Positions 10,901 through 20,770 of a stretch of 64,000 nt of DNA are shown here, in pieces; the stretch's first letter is position 1; each line of letters begins with the position of its first letter. Source of the DNA: Emydura subglobosa. Taxonomy: Eukaryota > Chordata > Testudines > Chelidae. The translations under genes and the position numbers were made by a program. Where the stretch lies: contig ML679956.1 in NCBI GenBank assembly GCA_007922225.1, forward strand, positions 17,023,049 through 17,087,048. Direction: 5' to 3'. The notes beneath the pieces were generated by a model. It saw only the letters and a list, made by a program, of their open reading frames with translations, was not told where the DNA came from and did no database searches.

Positions 10901-13677
10901 ATTGGCATGTGCTCATAAAGGATCTGAGAATTAGAAAAGCCAGTTGGTTCATGGGAACTGCAGGTGGTCAGTACATCTGAAAATCAGACCCTAAAGCTAG
11001 TGTTCAGTCCCCAGTGTAAGTAAAAAGAGCCTTTGCCTGGCTTCCTGCAGTGCCCTTTTCATACTCTCTGTCCCTACCTCCTGCACCCAGAAAGGATAGA
11101 ATGAGGAATTGATGGATGAGCTGTTGCATCATCCATATATCCCCCATGGATTTACCCATCATGGGCACGGAGGGGATGGAGAGAGCCTCAGGAGGATGAA
11201 TCCACTGGCTTTCTGATTGTTTTGTGTTGCCCTAAGATCTGGCCTGTTTTTTTGTTTTCTGAGGATTTTTTTTTTTAAATGTCTGCCTTTAATCTCTTTA
11301 ATAACCAAAACTTGTGTCTAATTTTAACTTTGTTTATTTCAATGGAGATAAAACCATTGAAATGACATACTGGAATGTTAGGGCTCTATGCAACCATGAA
11401 TACTTTGTGGCTGGACCTGCACACTCCATGATGGCCAGTAGCCTCTTTGTCATATGGAGCTTGTTTTCATCCCTTGAAACAAGCACCCAATAGAAACTAA
11501 ATGCTGAGTGATTCCTCCCAGTATCCTATTGCAGGTTCTTCCTTGGTTGGCTGAATCTCAGTCAGGCCTAAGGGAGGGGAAAAAACCAGAGACTGTTTAT
11601 AGGGAAAGTGGGAGCTAACACAGCACACTCCATTTAGATTGCTAGTGGGAGGCATTTTAAAATTTTTTTGTGTTGTTTTGCTTCTGCCTTTGTTAGGAAA
11701 TCTGTAAGGAAGTTATCCTTCTCTAGAGAGTAACTCTTCAAGTTCCATCCTCTGTAAAAGGATGACTCCTGTGAGTTAATAGTTGACAATCTCTTGGGAA
11801 AGAGGAAATTACTTACACATGAACTCTCCTTCTCTCTTTTCCCTCCGGTCATTCCTGCAGGTCCCAGACAAACAGCTAAAATATATTTGGTAGTTGTTAC
11901 CACCACTATCATCATAGCAGCTAGGACTCCATTGTGCAGAACAAACACAGAACAAAAAGATGTTCCCTGTCCCAAACAGCTTGCAATCGAAATATAAGAC
12001 AAGAGACAAAACATGGAGACAGATGAGGGAGTATAAGGAAATGAGACCATTATTGGTCAGTGTAACCGGCAGTAGACTCAGCATGCTCGTAGTCTCCCTT
12101 TTCCGACTACAAATCCTAGATTTCTCCTTTCCATTGAAAAGGGATAATTTTCCCATTGGGTATTCTAAAGGTTAGAATATGTTTTTAGTAAATACTTGTT
12201 ACGATCATCTGAGCCCTGCTACACCTCTCCTCCCTCACCGGATCCCACGTGCTCAAGGCTTGATGGGTCTGAGCAGAGAGTAGGCATTGTCTGTCTCTTT
12301 GTCCTTAGGCACGTTCTTGGGGTATAGATCGTTTGTCTGGCACCCCTCCTTTAGAGGTGGCACTTCACAATCCAACTGCATAGGCACAGAAACTGGTGCC
12401 AGCCCTCCCACTCTTCCTTAGTAGCCTCGTATACTCCCAGAATTCTACTGAAGCCGTGGACTGTACAGTTCACGGTTTCTCTCTTCAGGCACAACGGACA
12501 GGGAAAGCCAGTAACACAGAGACTTTGCAAAGTAACTTCCAAACCAGTCACACTTCACTTACAAGAGAGATACAGATTTAAGGAAAAATAACCATACCTG
12601 CATTCTAATCCCTACCTCAGTTTCCTCACCATTCTGAGAGCCCTTTAGTCAGTGTCTCCTAGGGAGCCCAGGATCCTTCCTCCCTCCTCTTCCTGCACAG
12701 CTTGCTTTCTGGTTCTTGTTGCTTATAAAAAGGCCATTGAAAAGACCCTTCCTTTTATAAAGTTCCAGTTCCCTCTGCTAAATGACCATTCTGAGCTGCT
12801 TATAGTTTCTTGTCAAGTAATCTGTTGCTTAATTATCGCCCACCTGAGAAAGGACTATTCTGGATGGCAGCCAGGTCATTGTTCATGTGGTCTCTTATTT
12901 GACTAGAAGACCATTTAGGTGAATAATTCCTGGTTGTTCTCTGTTAGCCCTCTGCTAAGTGCAAGCATTTCTCCAGACATCTCCTGGAATCCCAATCCAA
13001 TATGGAAGTTAAAAGGCAAAAGTGCAGGCACAGTACAGTTTTACAATAAAGATGGTGTTCACATAACAAAATGGAGTTTGCAGATTGATATAGATAAACG
13101 CAGACATGTACTAATTCATCACAAAATATCTAAGTGATATACACTGAATTTGACAAATGTTTCTCGCTCAGTGCTGCGCCACCTTCCTCCAAAAAGCTTT
13201 TCCCACTTCCATATAATTAAAAAAACTAAATATCCTCCAAAATAATTAAATGATGTAGATACTATTGTTTGGTACACATTTTACTGTTAGTACATTTAAA
13301 TGGCCAAATACATTTTCTGATAGGGCATATCACTTAAAGAATATCACAAGAATCTTACTATGGCGGGATTGGAATGTAAGAACAGAATGGCATGCAATAT
13401 TTTATTTGTAGGTTTGCTGGCTTCCCTTTTCAAACTTGTGTTCTGTGTATGAGATTTTTATTATAAATGTTTCCATATATATAAAAATCTCACAAACTTT
13501 GGATGCTACATGCTAAAGTTTGGAAGCTTAGCCTTTAGCTTAACCTTTTTGTCAGTTTTTTGGAGAGCATAAACCCTTGTCTTTGCTTTCAACAGCCCTG
13601 AGAAACCAGAAAGTGTGAAAATAAATGTGGAAGATTCACCTGTAATGAAGTATGTGGATGCTGAAACATCATTATAG
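1829..13677 (+). CDS. SLC4A7: SLC4A7 (NBCn1) 3' part of gene: eight coding exons, spliced span
   Basis: Electroneutral sodium-bicarbonate cotransporter of the plasma membrane, used for acid extrusion. The eight exons join in one frame to give the C-terminal 359 residues. In order they show hydrophobic membrane segments ([65 protein letters not shown]), a cytosolic tail with WLDDLMPE (the acidic carbonic-anhydrase-binding type motif of this family) and a run of K/E/D, then an optional 36-residue segment and the terminus YVDAETSL. The ETSL PDZ ligand and the 36-residue cassette are features of SLC4A7 and argue against SLC4A8 or SLC4A10. Earlier exons lie upstream of the window. The + strand neighbour NEK10 follows, as in human. 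The span includes introns; exons are listed separately. Confidence 0.96.
2113..2440 (-). mobile_element. CR1 LINE 3' tail, interrupted by a hAT element
   Basis: The left edge carries the CR1-type tail (tcatagaatcatagaag), followed by GGACCGGAAGGGACCTTGAG and the usual CR1 3' UTR text. This gives a minus-strand orientation. It is split by a 182-bp insertion (2209-2390) and resumes at 2399 with ccatccctgacaggtgtttg. The right edge is approximate. Confidence 0.8.
2209..2390. mobile_element. Short non-autonomous hAT element with 8-bp target duplication
   Basis: Terminal inverted repeats are CAGTGGTTCTTAACC (left) and GGTTGAGAAACACTG (right), the MER5/Charlie type. The 8-bp duplication ATCTAGAC flanks it at 2201-2208 and 2391-2398. 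It interrupts a CR1 tail, so it is younger than that copy. No coding capacity. Confidence 0.88.
2614..2865 (+). CDS. SLC4A7: SLC4A7 coding exon (84 codons, phase 0)
   Basis: TTTACAG acceptor and GTAAGA donor bound 252 bases. It encodes [15 protein letters not shown], then [20 protein letters not shown], an extramembrane loop with [15 protein letters not shown], and the membrane helix [18 protein letters not shown]. All are typical of the SLC4A7/8/10 group. An in-frame ATG upstream at 2602 is intronic and not used. Confidence 0.96.
3555..3905. repeat. Interspersed repeat with inverted ends and a palindromic core
   Basis: The core reads TAGCCTGGTGGTTAGGAAAC at the left and GTTCCCTAACCACTGG at the right, an inverted pair of about 20 bases around a tRNA-like stretch (3655-3765). 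The outer parts are also roughly inverted (AATTTTTCGATGAAA against TTTTTCATGAAACA). This resembles a common sauropsid dispersed repeat; family not assigned. Confidence 0.5.
5432..5462. repeat. AAAAG-type microsatellite
   Basis: A short purine run of AAAAG units with one longer unit, lying in an intron about 100 bases upstream of the next SLC4A7 exon. Confidence 0.8.
5565..5633 (+). CDS. SLC4A7: SLC4A7 coding exon (23 codons) with a GC 5' splice site
   Basis: The acceptor is TTTCCTCTAG. The exon encodes [21 protein letters not shown] then IQ, part of the transport core. The frame needs the exon to end at CAG 5633, where the intron begins GCAAGTT rather than GT. The next exon (FFDRIKLF) follows in phase, so this is a GC-AG intron. 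No GT nearby keeps the conserved protein. Confidence 0.93.
6130..6430. repeat. Near-perfect inverted repeat (hairpin), arms of about 135 bp
   Basis: The left arm runs from AGCAAAGACAACGAGAG (6130) to about 6264. The right arm (about 6297-6430) is its reverse complement, with only a few differences, around a loop of roughly 32 bases. The arms derive from an interspersed repeat whose outer part (GAGGGGTAGCCGTGTTAGTC) extends left to about 6100. It lies in the SLC4A7 intron that starts with a GC donor and ends about 100 bases before the next exon. Confidence 0.9.
6534..6707 (+). CDS. SLC4A7: SLC4A7 coding exon (58 codons, phase 0)
   Basis: AATATAG acceptor and GTAAGT donor. It encodes [20 protein letters not shown], then [20 protein letters not shown] and the final membrane helices with [14 protein letters not shown]. 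This is nearly invariant in Na+-coupled SLC4 members. Confidence 0.96.
7125..7256 (+). CDS. SLC4A7: SLC4A7 coding exon (44 codons): end of last helix and start of tail
   Basis: CTGTAAG acceptor and GTAAGT donor. It encodes [20 protein letters not shown] then [20 protein letters not shown]. This is the end of the last membrane helix, the LDDLMPE acidic motif and the basic/acidic cytosolic tail. A longer open frame runs past the donor to 7382, but that part is intronic. Confidence 0.95.
7257..8060. other. SLC4A7 intron
   Basis: No exon is seen. It holds a short inverted-repeat element at 7640-7707 (GGTGACACCTGGCCC against GGGCCAGGATTTCACCC). The rest is unremarkable AT-rich sequence. Confidence 0.7.
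7640..7707. repeat. Short inverted-repeat element (68 bp)
   Basis: It has imperfect inverted ends and an inner AAGTTAATGA/TCATTGACTTC pair. Related copies occur at 22861-22930 and 28254-28317, so it belongs to a small dispersed family. Confidence 0.6.
8061..8161 (+). CDS. SLC4A7: SLC4A7 coding exon: cytosolic tail (ends in split Ser codon)
   Basis: GACTTGCAG acceptor and GGTATGAT donor. It encodes [20 protein letters not shown] then [13 protein letters not shown] and the first two bases of a Ser codon. The same phase feeds either the 36-residue cassette exon or the last exon directly. Confidence 0.95.
8162..10454. other. SLC4A7 intron
   Basis: 2.3 kb without coding exons. It is AT-rich, except for a C-rich degenerate minisatellite at about 9480-9830. 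Open frames on both strands across that tract (up to 153 codons) result from its repetitive GC-rich composition and are not genes. Confidence 0.75.
9480..9830. repeat. Degenerate C-rich minisatellite
   Basis: Diverged tandem units of about 30-45 bases, each carrying CATGCCAGGGGCTCTGTGCTC or a variant followed by a C/T-rich stretch. Clear copies start near 9590, 9658, 9690, 9725 and 9770. It is intronic. Confidence 0.7.
10455..10562 (+). CDS. SLC4A7: SLC4A7 cassette exon (36 residues, skippable in frame)
   Basis: TTCTTTAG acceptor and GTAGCT donor bound 108 bases. It encodes [20 protein letters not shown] then [15 protein letters not shown], flanked by split Ser codons. As it is a multiple of three with the same phase at both ends, skipping gives the shorter tail (KYS joined to PEKP). 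It matches the 36-residue C-terminal alternative cassette known in mammalian NBCn1. Confidence 0.93.
10563..13595. other. SLC4A7 last intron
   Basis: 3 kb, no coding exon. The stretch at about 11860-12060 (GGACTCCATTGTGCAGAACA, then an 'aacaaaaagatgttccctgtcccaaacagcttgcaatc'-like text) looks like an old amniote LINE-derived repeat. The remainder is unclassified. Open frames of up to 138 codons on the minus strand have no recognisable domain. Confidence 0.65.
11860..12060. repeat. Old amniote interspersed repeat fragment (LINE-like)
   Basis: It carries the phrase 'cattgtgcagaacaaacacagaac' and, after it, 'ctgtcccaaacagcttgcaat', which recurs in diverged form in sauropsid genomes. A related piece (CTCAAAGAGCTTACAACATAC) is present at about 32780-32880. 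Family assignment (L2/CR1-like) is tentative. Confidence 0.4.
13596..13677 (+). CDS. SLC4A7: SLC4A7 last coding exon and stop codon
   Basis: CAACAG acceptor. It completes the split Ser codon and encodes [19 protein letters not shown] then VDAETSL and TAG (13675-13677). The terminal ETSL is the class I PDZ-binding motif of SLC4A7. Confidence 0.97.
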
Positions 13678-15228
13678 AACTTAATCAAGGGGAATTGTGT
13701 GTGTTTGTATATGTATATATCATTGTAGGACATCATACCATTGAAAGGTGATTTTCATGTTTCTTTAAGAAGTATCATACATATGACTCTGCAGTTATTA
13801 GCACTGTAGATACTATACGTGTATAATGAGATGCCCATACAAGAAAGATGGGTGGTGATCACTCCTCAAATATTTATTTTATTGGAAATTTTATTTTCAT
13901 TTTTAAATAGGAAGATTGAAATGAATGCATATTCTTTTGGTAATCAGTATGTGCATAAATGTCAAATCAGCTTTTGCTGATAATTATTGGTCCACATTAC
14001 TTAGAATGTTGTAATACCTCTTTGTTGTCACTTCTTGTGCTACAGAATTTTGTTTTCAGTGCAGACAATTACATTTGAGATTTTTTGCAGGGAAGCACAG
14101 AGTGTGTCCATTTCCATAAAACAAATGTGTTAATGTGCCATTACATAAACTGCATTTTTTACTTTTCTCCACTATATGCTGATGTTTTCTGGATTTTATC
14201 ATTCATATTTCATGGCAGTGGCCTTTCAGCCATAAACTGATACGTGATGTAGTCCTTAAAATATATATAATGCTGTTCCATTCCCTTTAAAAAAAAATCT
14301 ATTCTTCAAATCTTATTATATTACTCAATAGCAATACGGGTCCTCTTTAAATGTAGTTTTAATCTCAAATCAGTATTTGATATTTCTGGAAGCTCAAAGT
14401 TTAAGTAATGTAAAGTGGATCTCTAGCAGAAATAATTCAGTATGTATTTGGCTTGGTTGATAACTATTTATTAATACTCATTACATTATAGTCTTGAACT
14501 CTTGAGATATGTTCCCTTCTCCCTGTGCATGCATAACTTCCATTGACATTAATGGAAGACCCACATACTCAGAGAGAAGACTGGAGCCTTTACAGCATCT
14601 CTTGTCCTCATCAGAATGTCTTTTTCTTGAATCAGGCTTAATTCTTCTTTTAATTTATAAAGTGTTTGACTAATTTATCAACAGTTGGTTATAATTCTGA
14701 AATAGCTTTATGATCAGTATTTTATGGATTACAAATTACCTTGGGTTTTGTGTTTACAGTTATGATCCTTTCCATTGTAAAGGGCATATTTGGTAGCATA
14801 CTAACCTTAATTTTAAAAAAAGTTTTATTTATTTTAATTGGTATGAATCTTAATGCTGTAAAGCAAATTTGAAGAATATTTGTATATTAAAGTAAATGTG
14901 ATTTATTGGGGGCCCTCAGGCATTTAGATAGTTCACTGAGAATGCAGTTGATCTATTCCAAGTTATTGTACTGGTTATCTCCAAACTCTGCAATGTTTAG
15001 TGTGAGCACTTGTATTTGAGGAAATGTTATAATTATATGTAAAGATCAACATCTTGATCACTTACCTGTTGTTTTCACTGTTGATATTCTTTGCCTTATT
15101 CTTGGGCAAGGGGTGTTTGGTTTTACTTTTTTTTCCTCAAATGATTTATCTGAATTTTGGTCAGCTAACAGCATTTACTAGGCCCATAATCATAGCTTTA
15201 AATATAAATTAAATATATTAAAAATAGA

Positions 15229-15386
15229 GGGCACTATTTTCAAAAGCACTCAGATTTGGCTTATCTCTGCTCCTGTTGAAGTTAGTTAATGAGAGTTTTA
15301 CCTTTGATTTTTGTGATTAAGCTCTCATTAACTTCAAAGGGAGCAAGCAGAGTTAGGCCAAAGCAGAGTGCTTTTGAAAATACCAC
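15229..15386. repeat. Imperfect inverted repeat in the SLC4A7 3' UTR
   Basis: ATTTTCAAAAGCACTC near the left end pairs with GAGTGCTTTTGAAAAT at the right. Inner segments (GAAGTTAGTTAATGAGAG against CTCTCATTAACTTC) also pair, giving a hairpin of roughly 158 bases. It resembles a MITE-type dispersed repeat. Confidence 0.7.
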
Positions 15387-18197
15387 TTAACATGGAATTG
15401 GGTGCTGTCCAGCTCTAATTTGGGGTGAGGATAATTTTACAATAAAACTAAAAACAATAAGTGGGTATGGTGGAAATATTGCAAGTGGCATTAAAGTTAT
15501 ACTAAAAATTTAAACTTTACATAGATTACCATTCCCTTTAATTGTAATCGTGATATAATATAATGGTGCTGCTGAGGTTAGGCTGAATTCCAGGGAAAAA
15601 AATAAGTTTTTTGACACAAACAACAGTACAAAGCAATATGAGTAATGCTATGCAAACTGACATCACAATAGTCACTGAAGTCTGAGCAAAATCAGATAGT
15701 CTGCACTATCAATCTGAGTAATATTGAGTCAGGGACAGTGTAGGAGTTTCTTCATTCCTGGATGTTGGTATAGCCTGTTCCTTAGCCTGAACATATGCTC
15801 CTTTAGGGAACATGTTTTTTCCCTCGTGTTGAAATAAAATATACATTAGAATTATGGCTATCTCTCCCAAATACTCCTCAGATCTCACAAAGAAAGAATG
15901 AAGTCCATTGACTGTTAAGTAGCTTTCTGTTACAACCAAGGAGAATAAAAACTCGTCTGTCAGTGTACATAGCATTATCCACAGTGCTTTTTTTACTTAC
16001 TCATCTTCCTTTACCATTTTATTCTTCCATGTCCCCAGCTGCACAACAATTTCCAAAGACCCAAATAGACATCATAGGTCTTGTGACTTTTAACTCTTTG
16101 ATGCCAGAGTTTAGGGTTTCATGACACTAAACATTTTGCATCTGGTTTCCATTGCCAAAGGGTTAATAAGTTTTGGCTTCTTTACTGGAAGTAGGTATTT
16201 TTCTATTTAAAGTAAAAATTTGAAATTCTCTTAGAATCACAGTATTCCTTTGATTCTTTTGAATAATGTAAATAATCAATCAGTGCCAGAAATACCATGA
16301 CTTGCAAAGTTGTTTACATTTTGTTCCAATCTTTTTGGTTAATAATGTGTTATGTTCACACTTTTTAACCACTGGACATCAGAATCAGGCCTGGTATTAC
16401 GTGCATAAAAACCCAGTGGTAATTTCTGTTTAAGTAATTTACTGCTTATTTTTTACTTTGTATAAATATTATTTCCTTCTCTGCATTTAAAAAAATATCA
16501 TGTATAGTATTAAAGTAAAATAGTGAAAGACATAGTTTACTGTACTTAGATATAAATGTTCCCTTAATAGATGTAAATGAGCAGTGATAATTACTGTGCA
16601 CTGATTTACCTTGGGGTAAAATTTACAGTTAAGCCAATGTGTTTCCATTCTAACAAACAGTAGAATAAAATAAACAGCCCTGCACTTTTTTAGATGCCTT
16701 ATTTGCCAGGGATGGAGCTTAATGCTACTGTGTATCTGGCTGCAGAGTCACCTCAGGAAATCCCTCTTTTGATCCTCTTTAATTTATTTATAAAGATGTA
16801 TGTTTACATAAAATATAGGTCTTAATTCTGACCACTCAATTCAAATATCTCTTAAAAGGTTTCATTTACAAAGCAGTCATTTTTAAACATTAACTTTACA
16901 AAAACTAATTTTTAGTATTTTTCTTATGTATTACAAGAAACACATTTTTAATTTTTAGATGTGCCCAAGTTAATTATACTTTCCTCTTCGTTTTAATTTG
17001 CAGCTCTATAATCCCTTTCATGTTTTTAGTGAAAAATGTAAAATGTTCCAAGTTGCCAAGTTTATCATCACAAAACTTGTAGGACAGAATTTAGTGCACT
17101 AGTGATTTTTTTTTTCCCAGACAAAATATTAAATATTTATCTTATGTTTAACAAAACCTCTCCCAATATCTCTCATTTCAAATGCATTTATCACTCTATA
17201 CAGTAGTTTTCCAACTTTTGCCCTTTGCAAAGGCAGGTTCAAAGTGCTATAAAATATAACTGTACTAAATAGGTGTAATGTAACAGAGCCATTTTAAAGG
17301 GTTATGTATTGTATATAAATTCTGTAAATGCATAAAATAATAATTGATTCATATTGTTTTAAAATCGCAAACTTAGAATTTGTAGGCCATTAACATCACA
17401 TGTTGATTCTAATTTGCTTTTGTTTCATATGATTACTAATTTAATGTTTTAAAATTACCCCTCTAGGTCACATCCATTATCTAACATAGCAGTAATGTGT
17501 GAAAGGGTGGCTTGTTTATATCAACAATAATTTATTTATAGAAAATAAATGTAAGACTACAGGCACAAAGCTTTGAGTCTATGAAAAATAGTGTTCTAAA
17601 TGCAAAACAAATTTGCCTAGTGATTTTAATTAAAAATGATCTTTGTTTTGTAACTTTTTTTAGTAAAATTGTCAAATACAGGAAAAACTTTTAGTTGGAA
17701 TTGACATTAACCTAAAGACTTTTTCATACTGAATTTAGTATATACTGACACTTATTTGGAGTTCTTGGAACAATGTGTCCAGGCTTTTATAAATAATGAC
17801 TTATTGGTAAGAGACGACATGGCATTTATAACCATATTTTCCCCTTCTGTTGTTGATACATGGTTCACATTGTTTTTATGTGTCTTCCGATGTTCAGCAC
17901 ATTCAACTGAACAAAATTTTTAATTTTAGTATTCATTATATTTGATCACTTGAGATGTAATTATATACAGTACAGTTCCAGCTTTTTATGACTGCTTTTC
18001 TAAATAAAACAGTGATACTTTTATAATAAAACCCAAAGCGAGTTAAACATTATTCCAAATGTAAAAACAATGTTTTACGTTTATATAGAGTACACAAAAT
18101 TTTTTGATGTCTTTAATGTGAAAGATCCAGACTTTGTAATTTAATTGTGATTAGAAGAAAGTTATTTTTTGTAATGTTTCAAACAGTTGGCAAAAGC

Positions 18198-18203
18198 AAT
18201 AAA
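18198..18203 (+). terminator. Polyadenylation signal AATAAA, likely distal end of SLC4A7
   Basis: AATAAA within GCAATAAAAATC, followed about 15-25 bases on by a T-rich stretch (TTGTTTTAATTTCT). It is the last good signal before the intergenic gap and the CpG island. Confidence 0.65.
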
Positions 18204-18220
18204 AATCTATTGAACTGCAT

Positions 18221-19029
18221 GAATTGTTTTAATTTCTACTTCCATTCAAATATGTAAATGTCAAGTACAGGATTAATGGCACTGGTTTAAAGCTATTACA
18301 GCCTTTCTGGTAAGGGAGAGACAGATCTGAAAAATCATGCGTTGCATCTGCTAACAGTTGTAGTTATTGACTTTTCTGATTTATGGGGTGATGTGTGTGC
18401 TATATTTGTCCACACATGAAAATTATTCTGGAAGAGCTCCATTGGTGAACACGTTCTGGAGTAGCTGTTCCTGAATAGCTATTCTAGAATAACTCCAGGT
18501 GTAGACAAGGGCTAAGTATCTGAGCAAATAATCTATATCTGTTGTGCTGTAAGTGTGTCAGAATTAGTCTGTACTTTGTGACATTCTGTAAGAATTAAAT
18601 TTATGACTTTCTAACCAGATTTAGAAATTGCCCAAATTGTGTTGTCTATCAAAATTGGATGAGGTGTATTAAAAGGAAACCAAAATTTCCAAATAGCCAA
18701 AAGACTGTAGCTTCCAGGGAAGGCAGGGTTCTTCAGATTTACTGTATACAGTAATTTTCAACTTTTTTTTTTAAAGCATACCACCACCTTCTATTACAAA
18801 GAGTTATTTTAATTGTAGCCTCTTTATAATTTGGAAAACAGTGTGTGGATTGACAACCTATTAGATGCTGAAATTAAATAAAGTTTCTGGGGGAAAAACT
18901 TTGCACAATGTGTGAGTTGCAGGTCCTGTAGCCAATCATTTGAACTCAGGATATATATTTTTTAAAAATTGTCTCTTTAAGGTTTAATAACTGCTTGAAA
19001 CAACTATATGGGAATTGAAAAGAAGGTAA
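18221..19029. other. SLC4A7-NEK10 intergenic stretch
   Basis: 800 bases, AT-rich. It includes one end of a 'gtgtagacaaggg'-type MITE at about 18410-18516 (TGTTCCTGAATAGCTATTC and nearby inverted pieces). No exon or conserved motif was recognised. Confidence 0.6.
18410..18516. mobile_element. MITE remnant
   Basis: Segments ATTATTCTGGAAGAGCTCC and GCTATTCTAGAATAACTCC are related, and the right edge ends in GGTGTAGACAAGGGC, the end style of other MITEs in this window. The left edge is degraded. Confidence 0.45.
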
Positions 19030-19469
19030 CTGCTTGTAAGTCCCGGGGCTGGCCGCATTTAAAGGCAATAAGCGCAGTTAGTAAGAACGATTTAGAGCGG
19101 ATCCCCTGTGGCGCAGTGCCGCTCCGAGCGGGACTTCTGTGGCTTTGTTCAGCGGGAGAGGGCGCGGAGCGCTTTCCAGGGGCGCGCGCCGGCTCGCGTA
19201 GGAGCCGCGTCTCGGCAAGAGCGCGTGGGGGCAGGGAAGGGGACGTTGAGGCAGCCGGAGCAGGCTGGGCGGCAGCCTCCCTCTCAGCTCCCCCGGTGCC
19301 AGGGCCGCTTCGCTCCTAGGGCCCAGCTGGGGGAAGCGGCTGTCCTGCGTCCCTTCTGGTTGGGTGGGGCCTTTGCCCGCCTCTCAGACTCGGGGCCCGG
19401 CCTCGGCCCCAGCACAGTGAGCCCCACCCCACCGAGCCACTGGGCCGAGCTCGACGCCAGAGCGTTGCT

Positions 19470-19483
19470 GTGGCCATGGCAAC
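19470..19483 (+). promoter_or_regulatory. RFX X-box (ciliary promoter motif)
   Basis: GTGGCCATGGCAAC fits the X-box consensus GTNRCC-N2-RGYAAC at every position. RFX factors (with FOXJ1) drive motile-cilium genes, and NEK10 is a known ciliary kinase of multiciliated cells. The position, just upstream of an inverted CCAAT box and the presumed start region, suits a functional site. Confidence 0.8.
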
Positions 19484-19579
19484 AGCGGCGGCGTGTAGCC
19501 GTCTCTATGGTGCCCGACCACCTTGTAGCACGGAGTCCAGCCATTGAACGGAGAGCCCGGCATCGCCCAAGAAGGGGTG

Positions 19580-19592
19580 ATCTGATTGGCTG
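19580..19592 (-). promoter_or_regulatory. Inverted CCAAT box in NEK10 promoter
   Basis: CTGATTGGCTGAG contains ATTGG (CCAAT on the minus strand) in the NF-Y context. It lies about 100 bases after the X-box and about 140 before the candidate first-exon donor. Confidence 0.55.
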
Positions 19593-20637
19593 AGAGGCTG
19601 TCAGTTGATCAAAAACAAACTCGGGGCCTGTGGCAAGAGGAGCGGGGCCGGGGGGCGCCGGAGCTGAATGAACAGGGGCTCACCCGAGGACTAACCCCTC
19701 TCCCGCCGCCGCCGCCGCCTCGCAGTGAGTAGGAGGGACCCCCCCCTGCCGCGAGGCGCTGGAGGGGGGCAGGTAGCGAGTCCCCCACAGCGGGGCGGTC
19801 GCCCCGCCCCCGAGGGATGCCGGGAGTAACCCACCGGCGGGACACAGCGGCCGCCGCGAGCGGGTCTGCAGGAGGCTGGTGTGTCCCAAAGCGAGGACCT
19901 GCCATTTGGTGCTGGGACAGGGGTGGTCGAGGCCTCCCCCTCAACGGTGGGAAGGGGGAAGTCATTGGACCCAGGCCCCAACTGAGCACTGGCGTCAACA
20001 GATCAAACAACAGGGACAGGAGTGAGGTCGAAAGTTGAAAATCAGGGATCCCGAGGGATCCAAGACCTCCGAGGAGTCAGTGGACACTGCCCCGAGGAAC
20101 TCTGCTCGGAGGTGTGATCGCATGAGGGATGCCCCTGTCCCTGTCAGTCTGGAAGGCAGCACAGGGATTCCCTTCAGTTCTGAGCCCCATCTCACCAGAG
20201 ATGTGTTAACACGTTTGGAGGAATGAGAGGGTCTTGGAGAGTTTAAGATTCAATACACACAAGTTCTGCATAGCCTTTCAAACTGCGTTTTAAAAAGCAG
20301 CAGGAAAAACAATCTTTTTGCAAGTAAATCCTTGAGAATATGTTAACTCAGTCTGAACAGTCTAAAAATTAAAGTGCCGAGTCAGACCCAAGTAGTAATG
20401 GCTAACATCTGCAAACTCAAAGGATGATATCTCAAAGGTAAGTCAGACCAGTTAGTAGCAGATAACATTGCTAAACGGAGGTTCCATAATACTTTCCTTG
20501 CCAAGCACAGTCTAATTACATAGTTCTGCCCCTGCTTTCCCCCAAGTGGAAAGAGGATCAAATCATTGATACCTGAATCTATCATCATAATTTCTAAAAC
20601 CTCCCAGTCACCAACAACATTCCCCAAAAGGTCTGTC

Positions 20638-20770
20638 TAGTGGTTGAAGCTCAGAAAATGGATATAAGACATTTGGGTTGTTATCCCTGCCCTGTCACAC
20701 ACTTGCTGTATAACTTTGCAAAAGCTTAACTTCTTAGTATCTGTTGCCACATCTGTAAACAGCAATTTTC
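20638..20770 (+). repeat. MIR SINE fragment
   Basis: AGTGGTTGAAGCTCAGAAAA, then 'gacatttgggtt', 'ctgccctgtcacacacttgctgtataactttgcaaa' and 'catctgtaaac' follow the order of the MIR core-SINE body. Strongly diverged. Confidence 0.7.

Larger units (their letters stand above)
13678..18220 (+). other. SLC4A7: SLC4A7 3' untranslated region (long, AT-rich)
   Basis: About 4.5 kb of AT-rich sequence between the stop and the last good polyadenylation signal. There are no long repeats, apart from an imperfect inverted repeat at about 15229-15386, and no coding frames. Several AATAAA or variant signals occur (for example 18003), so alternative ends are likely. The length is inferred from the signal position and the lack of other features, not from transcript data. 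Confidence 0.7.
19030..20215 (+). promoter_or_regulatory. NEK10: CpG island, probable NEK10 promoter and 5' non-coding exon
   Basis: An abrupt GC- and CpG-rich block (richest about 19130-20000) in otherwise AT-rich DNA. It lies after the SLC4A7 polyA signal and 9 kb before the first NEK10 coding exon. It contains an RFX X-box (19470-19483), an inverted CCAAT box (GATTGGCTG, about 19584) and a GTGAGT donor at 19725 that could end a non-coding first exon. No TATA box was seen. Open frames on both strands are by-products of high GC content. Confidence 0.8.

Noticed and set aside
1829..13677. Identity as SLC4A10 or SLC4A8 rather than SLC4A7
   Set aside because: The ETSL terminus, the 36-residue cassette and NEK10 as the next gene favour SLC4A7.
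19008..20226. Open frames of 60-161 codons on both strands in the CpG island
   Set aside because: High GC content removes stop codons. No domain, no conserved start and no splice logic; they overlap in several frames.
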